Shown: positions 47,204 through 62,197 of the stretch, in pieces | Layout: each line of letters opens with the position of its first letter | Position numbering within the stretch: the first letter of the stretch is position 1 | From: Rhodococcoides kyotonense | GTDB lineage: Bacteria > Actinomycetota > Actinomycetes > Mycobacteriales > Mycobacteriaceae | Assembly (NCBI RefSeq): GCF_001645385.1 | Contig: NZ_LVHI01000016.1 | Span: 1 to 64,000, forward strand | Length of the DNA: 64,000 nt | Direction: 5' to 3' | Program-made: the position numbers and the translations under genes | The notes under the pieces: generated by a model | Told to the model about the DNA's origin: nothing | The model's database searches: none | Seen by the model: only the letters and a program-made list of their open reading frames with translations

Positions 47204-50200
47204 TCACGGGCGTCTGTCGGTTCCCCCATCGTGGAAACCGTTCACCGGCAATTCTTTCGACCCGTTCGATTCCGACGGTACGGTCCACATCTCGGGGCTG
47301 ACGTCGGCGCCCCGTGCTGGTGCAGGGTCTCCGGCCCCCAGCCACCCGTTCCATGCCTCGGCCCGAATCTCGCCTACCGACGGGCGGCGATTCGGCAGCG
47401 GCCCGTCACCGAACAGTTCGTCCTGGGGAGGATCGAGATCGACGGGTGACCAGTCCGAGGCCGGGGTGGCAGCGTCGATCGAGACGGTGTTCGGTTCGAT
47501 GCCCAGTGACGCCAACGTGGTCCACAGGCTGCTCATCGCGGCCTCCGGGTCGAGCCAGTACTCGGACTCGCGCACCCGCCAGAACGTCCACCCGCACCGC
47601 TTGAGTTCCTGCTCGCGTTGCAGGTCGGCCGATCGGCGTTCCGGCGTCGCCACCACGACGTCGCCGTCGCACTCGACGGCGAGTCGTGCGGACCGCCCGG
47701 TCACGACGAGGTCGATACGTCGATTGTTGACGACGACACCCGGGTTGACGTGGAACCCGCGGTCACGGAGTTCGACGAACACCTGCTGCTCGAAGATCGT
47801 GTCGAACTCGGAACGACGCGTGTCGGCGGTGACGCCCTCCGGCATCGGATCGGCGGGCGCCGGGGACGCCGACGCCATGTAGCTGAGCAACGAGTTCCGC
47901 AGGTCCGCTCGCTTGAGACGGTCCACCGTCACCGAATGGAAAAGCCACAGCTGGTCCTTGGCGCGCGACGCAGCCACGTTGAACCGTCGCTTGTACTGAT
48001 TCGCCGTCAGCGCCACGAAATTCTGCGTCGGCGCGACGACCATCGACAGCATGACCACGTTGCGCTCGTCGCCCTGGAAGTCCGGTGGCGTGCCGATGCG
48101 CAGACGCCGGTCCTCCCACTGTTCGATGCCGATGCGTTTGATCAGTTCGTTCCTGATCTCGTCGACCTGGGACGTGCCCTGCAGAACGACGACGCCGAAC
48201 GTCATGCCGTCGTACACCGGATCCGCGAGACATTTCACGATCTGGCCGACGATGGCGAGCGCTTCGGTTCGGTTGACGAGAGACGTCCCCGACCCGACGG
48301 CCTCGGCATCGGGCACGAAGGTATGACGCAGCGGTGGAAGTCGATCCGCACCGAACTGCCGCACCGGAACGAGTGGGGAGTCGCCGTAGAACTGCTGCGA
48401 CGACCAGTTGATGATCTCGGGCATCGAACGGAAATGCTCTCGCAGTCGGACGACCTGTCCGAAGCGCGTCCGCAGCATCGAGAACAGACTCGACCGTGGC
48501 GTGAGCGTCGCACGTACATGTTCGGGAAGGTCCGGTAGGTACGCGTCGAGACGAGTGAAGACGTCCTCGAGCGTCCCTGACTGCGGCACGTCGGCAGGTG
48601 CGCATTGCCGGTCGTCGCCGACGACGATGACCCGCGGCGCGAGGTAGAGCAGGAACAGGCTGGCGATGTCGGCCTGGCTCGCTTCGTCGACGATGACGAC
48701 GTCGAAGCTGTTCCGAATGGGAGGGATCGACGCCAGGACCTGCTGCAGCGGCATCACCCATGCGGGTACCGCGGTCTGCGCGTCGCCCATCGCCGACCGC
48801 GCGGCACTTCGGAAGGTCTCGGCGTAGCGGCCCGCACCCGTTCCGATCGCGGAGACGTGTTCTCGATACGTTTGCAGCGCACGCACTTCCACGGCAGTCA
48901 TGCGTTCGAGGCAGTCCCGCCAGGCCATCGCGGCCGCAAGCCGGCCGGTGAGGTAGCTCAGATCGGCGTCGGCGGCGTTCAGTTCCGCTTCGAGCTTCAG
49001 CTCCAGACCGGCCTCGTGTTGCTCGGTCACCCATTCGCGAGCCCGTCGCCACGCCCACGCCTTCGACATCTGCCAGCTGAGTTCGTCCCAGTCCGAATTG
49101 CCTGCCGTGTCGACGACGAGTTCGTACAGTGCGGGCGCCGCCTCGGACAGCGTGGCTGCGAGCTCGTCCTGCTTCTGCTGATCCTCCTGCTCCAGGCATG
49201 CCGCGTTGTAGGCGACGACGGCCGCTGCGACGGCGTCCTCGTCCGCGTCGCCCAACGCCGAAACCAGAGCCGTCCCTTCCGGTGAGGGTCCGGAATCGAT
49301 CTGTGTCGCAAGCGAATACATTGCTCGATCGAGCTCCGCGCGGGCCACGTCGGCATCGATGCGCGTCGCGATGGCCCCAGCAGAACCGGCGAAGGCCGAC
49401 GCGTCGTCGAGGCTCTTGATCCACGGCGCCGACGGCGACACCGCGTACAACCGCTCGACGAGGGCGTCTCGAGCATGCAGCACACCGGAGACGCGCGTCA
49501 GTTGACTGGTGACGAGCCCGAGGTCGTTGACCTGTCTCGAACGAGAACCCTCCGTGGACACCGAGATTCGCAGATCCGCCAGCAGGACGGCGGCAGTCGC
49601 AACGATGTGCAGCGCTCGAATGTGTTCGGCGACAAGACGTGCCGCAAGAGCAGTCGTCGGCGGCAGACCGTCGACGGAGGCCGTGATTCCCAGTTCTTCG
49701 ACGGCCTTCTGTTGCGCGCTCCTGCGGAACCGGGACTTCCATTCGATTCCCGATTCGAGCGCCACGGCAAGGGATTCCATCGCGTGCAACGCCGCGGTGG
49801 TGGTCGTCGAACACTGCACGTCGTGGGCTCCGACGAAACGATCGGCCCGCGCGGCGGTGTCGACCATCGAGACGATGCCACTGACCCGCGACCACAGGTG
49901 GGCCGACTCACCGGACAACACCGAATCGGTCAGTTGCCGATAGACGGCGTCGAGTTCGGACACCTCTCGCACGCGCGCGTCCAATTCCTCACAGAGGCGC
50001 CTGATCTCGAACGCAGCAGCCGGATCGACCCCGCCGAGGAACTCGACAAGGTGCGTCGATTGCTCGGAACCCGTGGCCACGTGCGCGTTCGCGCGTTGGC
50101 ACAGCGACCGCAGCTCGGCCGAGTTGGGCAGAACCGTGTCGAGGCGAGGCAGTGACTGGCGAGCTCGACGCGTGCGCCCGTCCGGGGCTGTCGCGATGAG

Positions 50201-52000
50201 AGTGCGGAGATTCTCGACCTCGGTGCCGGTCAACGGCGGCCGATCCGTGAACAGCGGGCCGGGCAGCCATTCGTGCGCCTCCTGCGTCAGGACCATCTTG
50301 CGGACGACGGCCGCCGCCGTGCCGTCGAACCCGTCGGAGACGAACGGGTGCACGACGGTTTCGGCGTCACGCAGTTCGGACACCGACTGCAGCAGGGCCG
50401 CACGCCTCGCCACTGCCTCGTCGCGCCGGGCACGCAGCGATGCGATCTTCTCCGACTCGTCGACCTCGTTGTACGACGCCTTGCGGTCGGCGATCCGAGA
50501 CACGCTTCGGCTGAGCTCCTCCGCACCGCCACGGGACAGATCCGTGATTGCCACGCACAGTTCTTGCAGTTCGGGTGGCAGCTTGTCCCTCAACACGCGC
50601 AACGCCTGGGACTTCTCGCTCGTCACCAGTACGCGCTGCCCACGCGCGAGCAATGCGGACAGCAGGTTGGCAATGGTGTGCGTCTTGCCCGTCCCGGGCG
50701 GCCCTTCGACGACCACCCCGCTGTCGAGGCCGAGACGTCGAACGATCTGTGACTGTTCGGCGTTGGCGGGCAGCGGAAACAGCGGATCCTCGGCGATCGA
50801 CGCGGCGTCACCCGACCCGGGAGCGGAACTTGCAGGGACGCCCCTGCTGTTCGAGCTGCGCGACAACCATGCCAGCCGATCTGCGGGCTCGATGGGTTCG
50901 ACCAGCTGAGCGAGGCCGAGCGGCACGCCGTCGTCGGACCTTTCGAGATCGGCGATCATCTGCTCGTAGTAGTCACGCAGCGCGAACGAATCACGCTTGC
51001 GGAGAACGAGTGCAGGCGAGACCGTCAGACTCGCTCGATCCGCGGTCGCGAACGTCGACGGCCTGTCGAGGTCCGGCCGCACGTCGACCGGAAACGCGAG
51101 CGTCGCCTCGGCCCACTCCGACAGAAACGGAACGATCTCGGCGGACACGGGCGACGCGACGCGGGCGGTGAGAATTTGCTGCAGATCCGTGGACCTGGAC
51201 GCGTCGAAACCCGGCCGTCCGGCGAGAAGCTGGGTGTCCTCGAGCCGCGGCCGACCGTTCGACGGCAGCTTGACCAGTAGATCTCCGGTGCGCACGTCCC
51301 GTTCGACCGTCGCTGCCTGCGCGATCAGGTGGGTGCAGACATTCGCACCCGACTCGGCCGACGCCAGTGTCAGCAGGCCCGATGCGACGACCAGTTCGAC
51401 CGACTCCGGTCGCGACGACAGCTCGTGCATCATCAGCTGCAGGCTTTCGTACAGCGACGCTTTCGGACGCGCGACGCGGTCGACCTCGGCCCACTTTCGC
51501 CATCGGGCCGAATATGCAGAGAATGCGGTGCGAATCTCGTACGCCCGCCGCACGTCGAAATCCGCGTCGGAATCCGCGTCGTCGCCGGGTGTCGACGGCA
51601 TCGCAGTGTCGGTCAGTTCGAGTGCGCGGTACCGGCTGTCCTCGATCATCGACGGATCGATGGAACCGATGAGGATCTCCGGGACTACGGGCGGGTCGGT
51701 GACCTCCACAGGGCGCACGCGTAACAGCACGCCGCCCGATTCGACCGATGCGTCGACCGTGGGGACGACCGCACCGTCGTGCAACCAGCGAGTCCGCAGA
51801 TGACCCTCGAAGTGCAGTATCGGCTCGGTTCGCGCCACCACTGTTTCGCGGAGGAACCGCAGCAACCGCAACACTCTGTCTCGAACGTCGCCGGCCGGGG
51901 CGTCGCCACCTGCATGGTCCCGAGAGGGCTCGGGGCTGACACGAGAAGGCTCGGGGCTGGCACGAGAAGGCTCGGGGCCTGGAACCGGTGCGGTCGACAC
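47204..52000 (-). CDS. SF1 (Upf1-like) helicase with C-terminal restriction-endonuclease-like domain
   Basis: A 1,598-residue single-chain helicase-nuclease. Residues ~1-400 are an uncharacterised N-terminal region preceded by a PEPSR repeat. Walker A is VVVEGPPGTGKTHTIANLL (~433), then ~650 residues of helical insertion. Walker B is VVIVDEASQADIASLFLLY (~1103), followed by VGDDRQCAPADV, LREHFRSMPEII, PDFQGDERNVVMLSMVVAP and YKRRFNVAASRAKDQLWLF, the later SF1 motifs. Residues ~1400-1490 look like a Vsr/MTES_1575-type nuclease: RRIDLVVTGRSARLAVECDGD and LKRCGWTFWRVRESEYW. Such fusions often act in phage defence, but no defence genes adjoin. GTG 52000 has AGAGG upstream; GTG 52096 is an alternative. 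Confidence 0.9.
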   Translation of the reverse strand: MSTAPVPGPEPSRASPEPSRVSPEPSRDHAGGDAPAGDVRDRVLRLLRFLRETVVARTEPILHFEGHLRTRWLHDGAVVPTVDASVESGGVLLRVRPVEVTDPPVVPEILIGSIDPSMIEDSRYRALELTDTAMPSTPGDDADSDADFDVRRAYEIRTAFSAYSARWRKWAEVDRVARPKASLYESLQLMMHELSSRPESVELVVASGLLTLASAESGANVCTHLIAQAATVERDVRTGDLLVKLPSNGRPRLEDTQLLAGRPGFDASRSTDLQQILTARVASPVSAEIVPFLSEWAEATLAFPVDVRPDLDRPSTFATADRASLTVSPALVLRKRDSFALRDYYEQMIADLERSDDGVPLGLAQLVEPIEPADRLAWLSRSSNSRGVPASSAPGSGDAASIAEDPLFPLPANAEQSQIVRRLGLDSGVVVEGPPGTGKTHTIANLLSALLARGQRVLVTSEKSQALRVLRDKLPPELQELCVAITDLSRGGAEELSRSVSRIADRKASYNEVDESEKIASLRARRDEAVARRAALLQSVSELRDAETVVHPFVSDGFDGTAAAVVRKMVLTQEAHEWLPGPLFTDRPPLTGTEVENLRTLIATAPDGRTRRARQSLPRLDTVLPNSAELRSLCQRANAHVATGSEQSTHLVEFLGGVDPAAAFEIRRLCEELDARVREVSELDAVYRQLTDSVLSGESAHLWSRVSGIVSMVDTAARADRFVGAHDVQCSTTTTAALHAMESLAVALESGIEWKSRFRRSAQQKAVEELGITASVDGLPPTTALAARLVAEHIRALHIVATAAVLLADLRISVSTEGSRSRQVNDLGLVTSQLTRVSGVLHARDALVERLYAVSPSAPWIKSLDDASAFAGSAGAIATRIDADVARAELDRAMYSLATQIDSGPSPEGTALVSALGDADEDAVAAAVVAYNAACLEQEDQQKQDELAATLSEAAPALYELVVDTAGNSDWDELSWQMSKAWAWRRAREWVTEQHEAGLELKLEAELNAADADLSYLTGRLAAAMAWRDCLERMTAVEVRALQTYREHVSAIGTGAGRYAETFRSAARSAMGDAQTAVPAWVMPLQQVLASIPPIRNSFDVVIVDEASQADIASLFLLYLAPRVIVVGDDRQCAPADVPQSGTLEDVFTRLDAYLPDLPEHVRATLTPRSSLFSMLRTRFGQVVRLREHFRSMPEIINWSSQQFYGDSPLVPVRQFGADRLPPLRHTFVPDAEAVGSGTSLVNRTEALAIVGQIVKCLADPVYDGMTFGVVVLQGTSQVDEIRNELIKRIGIEQWEDRRLRIGTPPDFQGDERNVVMLSMVVAPTQNFVALTANQYKRRFNVAASRAKDQLWLFHSVTVDRLKRADLRNSLLSYMASASPAPADPMPEGVTADTRRSEFDTIFEQQVFVELRDRGFHVNPGVVVNNRRIDLVVTGRSARLAVECDGDVVVATPERRSADLQREQELKRCGWTFWRVRESEYWLDPEAAMSSLWTTLASLGIEPNTVSIDAATPASDWSPVDLDPPQDELFGDGPLPNRRPSVGEIRAEAWNGWLGAGDPAPARGADVSPEMWTVPSESNGSKELPVNGFHDGGTDRRP
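51921..51983. repeat. Three 21-bp in-frame tandem repeats at the helicase-nuclease N terminus
   Basis: Three consecutive units of the form cgagaaggctcggggctggca encode the heptad PEPSR(A/V/D)(S/H) on the minus strand, close to the GTG 52000 start. Units two and three differ at only a few bases. Perfect codon-length periodicity supports translation. Copy number may vary between strains. Confidence 0.75.
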
Positions 52001-52846
52001 AGTGAAAACCTCTGAACTCTTCGAAACGGCCGTTCTCGAACAGGGACGGAGCTTGCACGCTCGGAACAGACTAGTCGGCACGACGCGTTTCTTCACGATC
52101 TCCGAACCATCGGTCTTCTTTGTCGTGGGATTTCACAAAACGCGTCCGCTTTCGACGGTCAGCAGCCACAGTCGACAGGTCCGGAATGCTCACCGACGGC
52201 CGAGCGGATACGCAGCGATCGATCACCGTGATGCACAACGTCTTTCGAACAGGCATAGGAACACACGTGCGCGCGTCCGTCATCTCGGAACGCGTCGCCT
52301 GAAAGATCGCGGAAGATACCCGAAGTCGATCCTTGCCGCAAACAGCAGACCGCACGTCCTGACGAGCCTCCGACAGCACACCGGTACCGATCGGTAACGT
52401 ACCGACGGGTAAGTAAAGACATGACCGTGAGCGCGAAATGTCAATTCCAACAACGCTACTCGTCAGTATCCCGTCAAGACCCCAGGGTCTTTTCACAAGT
52501 TTTTCGCGGCAACTCCGTGAAAAACACTGTGTTGGTTGACCTTTGAAGGAAGCGATATCAATCACAGTTTGCCCGAAAGTAGTTGACATGGAAAAACACT
52601 GCCGAGCCGCTAGAATCAGTTCTCGTTCAGCCAGCGCCTGAAGATTTCGCGGGGCGGGGAGAAATCAGAATCGGATGGACGGCACGAGCGAAGAAGACGG
52701 TTGTCGGGGGGCCTGCAACGGGTGGTGATCCGCCCTCGCAGACTTGCCGGCGTCTCTTGCCCGCGCACGCGCCGACGATTCGATTCCCTCCCGCTGGCGG
52801 TCGACCCTCGACCGACGACATCCACCACCTGACGAAGAGAGACACG
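52001..52846 (+). promoter_or_regulatory. Long intergenic region with candidate promoter and leader of the giant carboxylase
   Basis: This 846-base gap has no convincing gene and is A/T-richer than its surroundings. A strong actinobacterial -10, TAGAAT (52611-52616), lies 22 bases after TTGACA (52583-52588), so the -35 spacing is poor. Upstream is an 11-bp hairpin, gtttttcgcgg/ccgtgaaaaac (52499-52525). Direct repeats gaaaaacactg occur at 52519-52529 and 52591-52601, 72 bases apart, and TTGAC recurs at 52536. Transcription from this -10 would give a leader of about 220 bases before TTG 52847. The divergent helicase promoter must also lie here. Confidence 0.4.
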
Positions 52847-58312
<5,466 letters not shown>

Positions 58313-58324
58313 GTGGTTCCGACG

Positions 58325-58360
58325 CAACACCCCCGGCCTCGCGTAAGGCCGGGGGTGTTG
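58325..58360. terminator. Strong hairpin terminator after the carboxylase gene
   Basis: A perfect 15-bp inverted repeat, caacacccccggcct paired with aggccgggggtgttg, around the 6-base loop CGCGTA, starts 13 bases after the carboxylase stop. It is very GC-rich and followed by tcgtgtc rather than a U run, as is common in actinobacteria. It lies in a convergent gap and could also serve the pseudouridine synthase gene. Confidence 0.85.
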
Positions 58361-58436
58361 TCGTGTCGGGGCACAGATGCTCACCTTTTGGGTAGACGCA
58401 CGACAACTGGCCAGCAATGTGGCGTGCACCTGACAA

Positions 58437-59453
58437 CTACGTGAGCGTCCAGCCGGCGAGGGTGCGGCGACTTTCGAATCTGCGACGCTCCCCGGTGATC
58501 GGGTCGTCGAATTCGACTGCCCGCGCGAGCAACTGCAGCGGGGTGTCGAAATCATCTGCGGCCGTGCGCGTGTAGTTCGGGTAGTACGGATCGCCCTGGA
58601 TGGGAATGCCCAGCGACGACAGGTGAATTCGCAGTTGGTGCGTACGACCCGTGTGCGGGAACAACCGGTAGCGCGCCCTGTCGCCGAGTTCCTCGATCAA
58701 TTCGATACGCGTCTCGCTGTTCGGTTCGCCCGGCTCCTCTCGTGCAACCATGACGCCGTGGTCCTTGAGAATTCGACTGCGCACAGTGCGCGGAAACTCG
58801 AGCGACGGGTCGTAGCCGGCAATCGCCTCGTACTCTTTCAGGACCTGCCTGGTCGAGAAGAGTTCCTGGTACGGGCGCCGCAATGCCACGTCGCGCGTGA
58901 ACAGCAGGACACCGGCGGTGGCGCGGTCGAGTCGATGAGCCGGCGTCAGATCCGCGTCGTCGAACATGCGACGCAGCCGCACGGTCGCGGTCTCGGTGAC
59001 GTGCATGCCGCGCGGGATGGTCGCCAAGAAGTGGGGCTTGTCGACGACGACGATGCCGTCCGCGTCGTACAGGACGTCGAGGTCGAAGGGGACCGGAATC
59101 TCCGGCGGCGGAACCCGATAGAAGTAGACGAATCGGCCGGGAGCGTACCGTGATTCGGCATCCCAGCGTCGACCTTTCTCGTCGACGACCTCGCCGGCGG
59201 CCATGGAATCGATCCACGGATCCATCGGGTGTTCGCGCGTCAGGAATTCGAGCAGCGTTCGGGCGACGTCACCGTGCGGAAGTCGAATCCGCAACGGCGC
59301 CAGCCCGTCCCGGAACGGCAGCGGGAGTGGAGCCTGCGGACTGCCCCCACCGGAGCTGTCAGACGGGAGTGGAGCCTGCGGACTGCCCCCGCCGGAGCTG
59401 TCAGACGGGAGTGGAGCCTGCGGAATGACCCCGCCGGAGGCGTCAGACGGCAC
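58437..59453 (-). CDS. RluA-family pseudouridine synthase with repeated N-terminal extension
   Basis: A 338-residue RNA-modifying enzyme that isomerises uridine to pseudouridine in rRNA or tRNA. The catalytic Asp is in [19 protein letters not shown]; other RluA motifs are [29 protein letters not shown] and [20 protein letters not shown]. The first ~45 residues are three copies of a 14-residue unit rich in Pro, Ser and Gly encoded by a 42-bp tandem repeat, before [18 protein letters not shown] where homologous sequence normally begins. GTG 59453 overlaps the TrhO stop by 11 bases, which supports translation through the repeats. A later start such as TTG inside the conserved part is possible. 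Confidence 0.87.
   Translation of the reverse strand: MPSDASGGVIPQAPLPSDSSGGGSPQAPLPSDSSGGGSPQAPLPLPFRDGLAPLRIRLPHGDVARTLLEFLTREHPMDPWIDSMAAGEVVDEKGRRWDAESRYAPGRFVYFYRVPPPEIPVPFDLDVLYDADGIVVVDKPHFLATIPRGMHVTETATVRLRRMFDDADLTPAHRLDRATAGVLLFTRDVALRRPYQELFSTRQVLKEYEAIAGYDPSLEFPRTVRSRILKDHGVMVAREEPGEPNSETRIELIEELGDRARYRLFPHTGRTHQLRIHLSSLGIPIQGDPYYPNYTRTAADDFDTPLQLLARAVEFDDPITGERRRFESRRTLAGWTLT
59323..59448. repeat. Three 42-bp tandem repeats inside the pseudouridine synthase reading frame
   Basis: Three exact-length copies at 59323-59364, 59365-59406 and 59407-59448, each starting gggagtggagcctgcgga and ending with gtcagac. Copies 1 and 2 differ at one base; copy 3 has several changes. 42 bp is a multiple of three, so the frame is kept. 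The start of copy 3, gggagtggagcctgcggaat, matches the intergenic motif at 26137 apart from one inserted base. Confidence 0.9.
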
Positions 59454-60288
59454 AGTCGATGCACACGAGGCGGAGGCCGCGTCCGTCGTCGTCGTCGAAA
59501 TCCTGGTAGCGCGACGTCGGGTTCGCGCAGACCGTGCATCGGCCGATGACCTCGGTGTGATCCGAGAAATCGGTCGTCATCCGCTTGTCGAAGACGTACA
59601 GCGACCCCTTCCACAACCCGTCGTCGCCGAAGGTCTCTCCGTACCGAACGATTCCGCCGTCGAGCTGATAGACCTCCTCGAACCCGCGCGACCGCATCAG
59701 CGACGACAACACCTCGCAGCGCACGCCGCCCGTGCAGTACGTGACGACCGGGCTCTTCTTCAGGTGGTCGTACTTACCGGAATCGAGCTGGGCGACGAAA
59801 TCGCGCGTCGTCTCCACGTCCGGCACGACGGCGTTTTCGAATCTGCCGATCTGCGCCTCGAATGCGTTCCGTCCGTCGAAGAAGACGACGTCGTCGCCGC
59901 GCTCGCCGACCAGTTCGTGCACCTGCTGCGGGCTGAGGTGCGTTCCCCCGCCGACCACGCCGTCTGCATCGACCTTCAGTTCGTCGGGCGCGCCGAACGT
60001 GACGATCTCGTCCCGCACCTTGACGCTCAGGCGCGGAAAGTCGTCGCCGAGACCCTCCGACCACTTGATGTCGGCGTTCTTGAACGGGGCGTAGCTGCGG
60101 GTGCCGCGAACGTACTTCTTGACGTCGTTCACGTCACCGCCGACCGTCGCGTTGATCCCGTGTTCGGAGATCAGAATCCTGCCGGTCAGGTTGTTCGACG
60201 CGGCGAGGGTGTGCTGCCAGAGCCGGATGGCCTCGGGGTCCGGCAGCGGGGTGAACACGTAGAACAGGACGATTTTCGGTACAGCCAT
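59443..60288 (-). CDS. trhO: Rhodanese-related tRNA uridine hydroxylase
   Basis: A 281-residue TrhO (formerly YceA) protein that makes 5-hydroxyuridine at the tRNA wobble position using oxygen. The N-terminal domain begins [20 protein letters not shown] with [17 protein letters not shown]. The rhodanese domain has [19 protein letters not shown] and the active-site loop [17 protein letters not shown] with two cysteines. The C terminus has paired Cys (RCTVC and LVCIDC), probably a zinc site. It lies upstream of and overlaps the pseudouridine synthase gene, making an RNA-modification pair. Confidence 0.93.
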   Translation of the reverse strand: MAVPKIVLFYVFTPLPDPEAIRLWQHTLAASNNLTGRILISEHGINATVGGDVNDVKKYVRGTRSYAPFKNADIKWSEGLGDDFPRLSVKVRDEIVTFGAPDELKVDADGVVGGGTHLSPQQVHELVGERGDDVVFFDGRNAFEAQIGRFENAVVPDVETTRDFVAQLDSGKYDHLKKSPVVTYCTGGVRCEVLSSLMRSRGFEEVYQLDGGIVRYGETFGDDGLWKGSLYVFDKRMTTDFSDHTEVIGRCTVCANPTSRYQDFDDDDGRGLRLVCIDCAV

Positions 60289-60401
60289 GGCTGCAAGTAT
60301 GCCGTGGTCGGCGGGCCGGGTCCGAATCGGCGGGGAGCGAATGGCCGCATCCGGTCACTCGAGGTGACCGAACGTGACATTCGGTCGGACAGCAGGGTGT
60401 T

Positions 60402-62078
60402 TCAGTCCGCCCGAACCGGCATGGGCGCAGGCTCGACCCGGGCAACCCCGTCGGCGACGGTGAAACCCGCACCCCAGTACACGCGGGTCAGCGGGTCTTC
60501 CTTGGCGTCGAGGTACCAGTGATCCATCTGCACGCCCGTCGGCGTCACCTCGAACACTCCGAAGCCGTGGCTGTCGAGGTCGACGTAGCGAATGTGCCGG
60601 TTCAACGTCATGAGCGCGGATTCGGCGACGCGGCCGAGGGTGTGCGGCGGCGTCTTGGTCAGATCGTCGATGTTCGCCGACGTCACCGACGTCACGACCA
60701 GCTCGGTGGCGACGCCGCCCGTCTCGAAGTAGCGCGACGCGTCCTGCGGAATGTCGCACGCCCACGCGGAGTGGATGTCACCGGTGATGAAGACGGTGTT
60801 CGTGACTCCGTTGTCCGCTATCGCGCCGAGCAGACGCGCGCGGTCGGCCGTGTAGCCGTCCCACGGGTCCGCGTTGTAGGGCAGTCCGCCCTCCGGGATG
60901 TTCAGCAGAGCCGTCAGACCGCGCGCGGCCTCGCTCTCGAGTGGCGGCAGCAGAACCGGGGTGATCATGACGGGGTTGCCGACGATCTTCCACCGCGTCG
61001 GCGACGACACGATGCCTTCCGTCAGCCACTCCATCTGGTCCTTGCCGGTGATGGTGCGGTTCGGGGAGTCGACGTCGCCACCCTGGAACGGCAAGACCTG
61101 CTGCGACCGATAGGTGCGCAGATCGAGCATGGACAGCTCGAGCAAGTTGCCGAAACGCAGCCGTCGATACAGGTGACGGTTCTGCGGTGTTCCGGCGGCG
61201 CGGACCGGCATCCACTCGTAGTAGGCCTGCACCGAATTGGCCTTGCGTTCGGCCCACGGCCCCTCGGTCTCGGGCTGGTGGTTCTGGGCGCCGCCGTCGT
61301 ACGCGTCGTTGGCGCTCTCGTGGTCGTCCCACGTGCAGATCCACGGCACTCCGAGGTGAGCCGCCATCAGGTCGGGGTCGCTCTTGTACTGGCCGTGGCG
61401 GATTCGGTAGTCGTCGAGGCTGACGATTTCGTGGACCGGATCGTGTTGCCGCACAACGCCGTTCTTGCCTGCGAAGCCGCCTGTCTCGTACTCGTAGATG
61501 TAGTCGCCCAGGTGGATGATCGCGTCGAGGTCCCGTCGATCCGCGAGATGCCGGTACGCGGCGAAGAAGCCCGATTCCCAGTTCGAGCACGAGACGACAC
61601 CGAAACGAACCCGTTCGAGGTCGGCGTCGTTGCTCGGCGCGGTGCGCGTGGTTCCGACGGCGGACTGCGTCCCGGCCGCCTCGCCCGTCTGGATCTCGAA
61701 GCAGTAGTAGTACGTCGTCGCGGGAGACAAGCCGTCGACGTCGATCTTGACGGTGTGGTCGCTGGCGACGTCGGTGACGACCGTGCCGCTGCGCACGAGC
61801 ATCGTCAGTTCGCGGTCGGTGGCCACGCGCCACCGAACGGTCGTCGCCGGACCGAGCCCGGACCCAGGAGTGGCGTCGGGACCCGGTGTGACGCGCGTCC
61901 ACAGGACGACTGCATCCGGCGTCGGATCCCCGGACGCGACGCCGTGCTGGAACGGAACGAACTCCGTTCCCTGCGCGTAGGCGACGGCAGGCATCGCCGA
62001 TGCTGCTCCAGCCGCCGCGATCGCTACCGATGACGAGCGCAGAAATCCCCGCCTGGACACACCTTGTCTGTCGCGCAC
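60402..62078 (-). CDS. phoD: Alkaline phosphatase D (PhoD family), Tat-exported
   Basis: A 558-residue secreted phosphodiesterase/phosphomonoesterase used to obtain phosphate. The Tat signal is SRRGFLRSSSVAIAAAGAAS with an AYA-type cleavage site. The N-terminal PhoD domain has FQHGVASGDPTPDAVVLWTR. The metallophosphatase core has VVSCSNWESGFFAAYRHLA, IIHLGDYIYEYE, PWICTWDDHESANDAY and VFITGDIHSAWACD, giving the metal ligands, including the family-specific Cys. GTG 62078 is used; GTG 62060 would still keep the twin arginines. No Pho-box is evident by eye. Confidence 0.93.
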   Translation of the reverse strand: MRDRQGVSRRGFLRSSSVAIAAAGAASAMPAVAYAQGTEFVPFQHGVASGDPTPDAVVLWTRVTPGPDATPGSGLGPATTVRWRVATDRELTMLVRSGTVVTDVASDHTVKIDVDGLSPATTYYYCFEIQTGEAAGTQSAVGTTRTAPSNDADLERVRFGVVSCSNWESGFFAAYRHLADRRDLDAIIHLGDYIYEYETGGFAGKNGVVRQHDPVHEIVSLDDYRIRHGQYKSDPDLMAAHLGVPWICTWDDHESANDAYDGGAQNHQPETEGPWAERKANSVQAYYEWMPVRAAGTPQNRHLYRRLRFGNLLELSMLDLRTYRSQQVLPFQGGDVDSPNRTITGKDQMEWLTEGIVSSPTRWKIVGNPVMITPVLLPPLESEAARGLTALLNIPEGGLPYNADPWDGYTADRARLLGAIADNGVTNTVFITGDIHSAWACDIPQDASRYFETGGVATELVVTSVTSANIDDLTKTPPHTLGRVAESALMTLNRHIRYVDLDSHGFGVFEVTPTGVQMDHWYLDAKEDPLTRVYWGAGFTVADGVARVEPAPMPVRAD

Positions 62079-62197
62079 CGAGCTAGTTCATTCGAACTTC
62101 GGCGCGTGGTCAAGTCGACCTGGCCACCGGGCTCGAAAGTTCACCGGAGATACACGGCGAGGTTTGCCGAGGTATCGATCCGAGCACTCTCCGGTCC

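Noticed and set aside
52583..52846. 88-codon N-terminal extension of the carboxylase
   Set aside because: Conserved sequence begins at TTG 52847 and the candidate -10 (52611) lies inside the extension; the extension is low-complexity.
59323..59448. CRISPR array
   Set aside because: The 42-bp units are contiguous with no spacers and preserve a reading frame; there are no cas genes.
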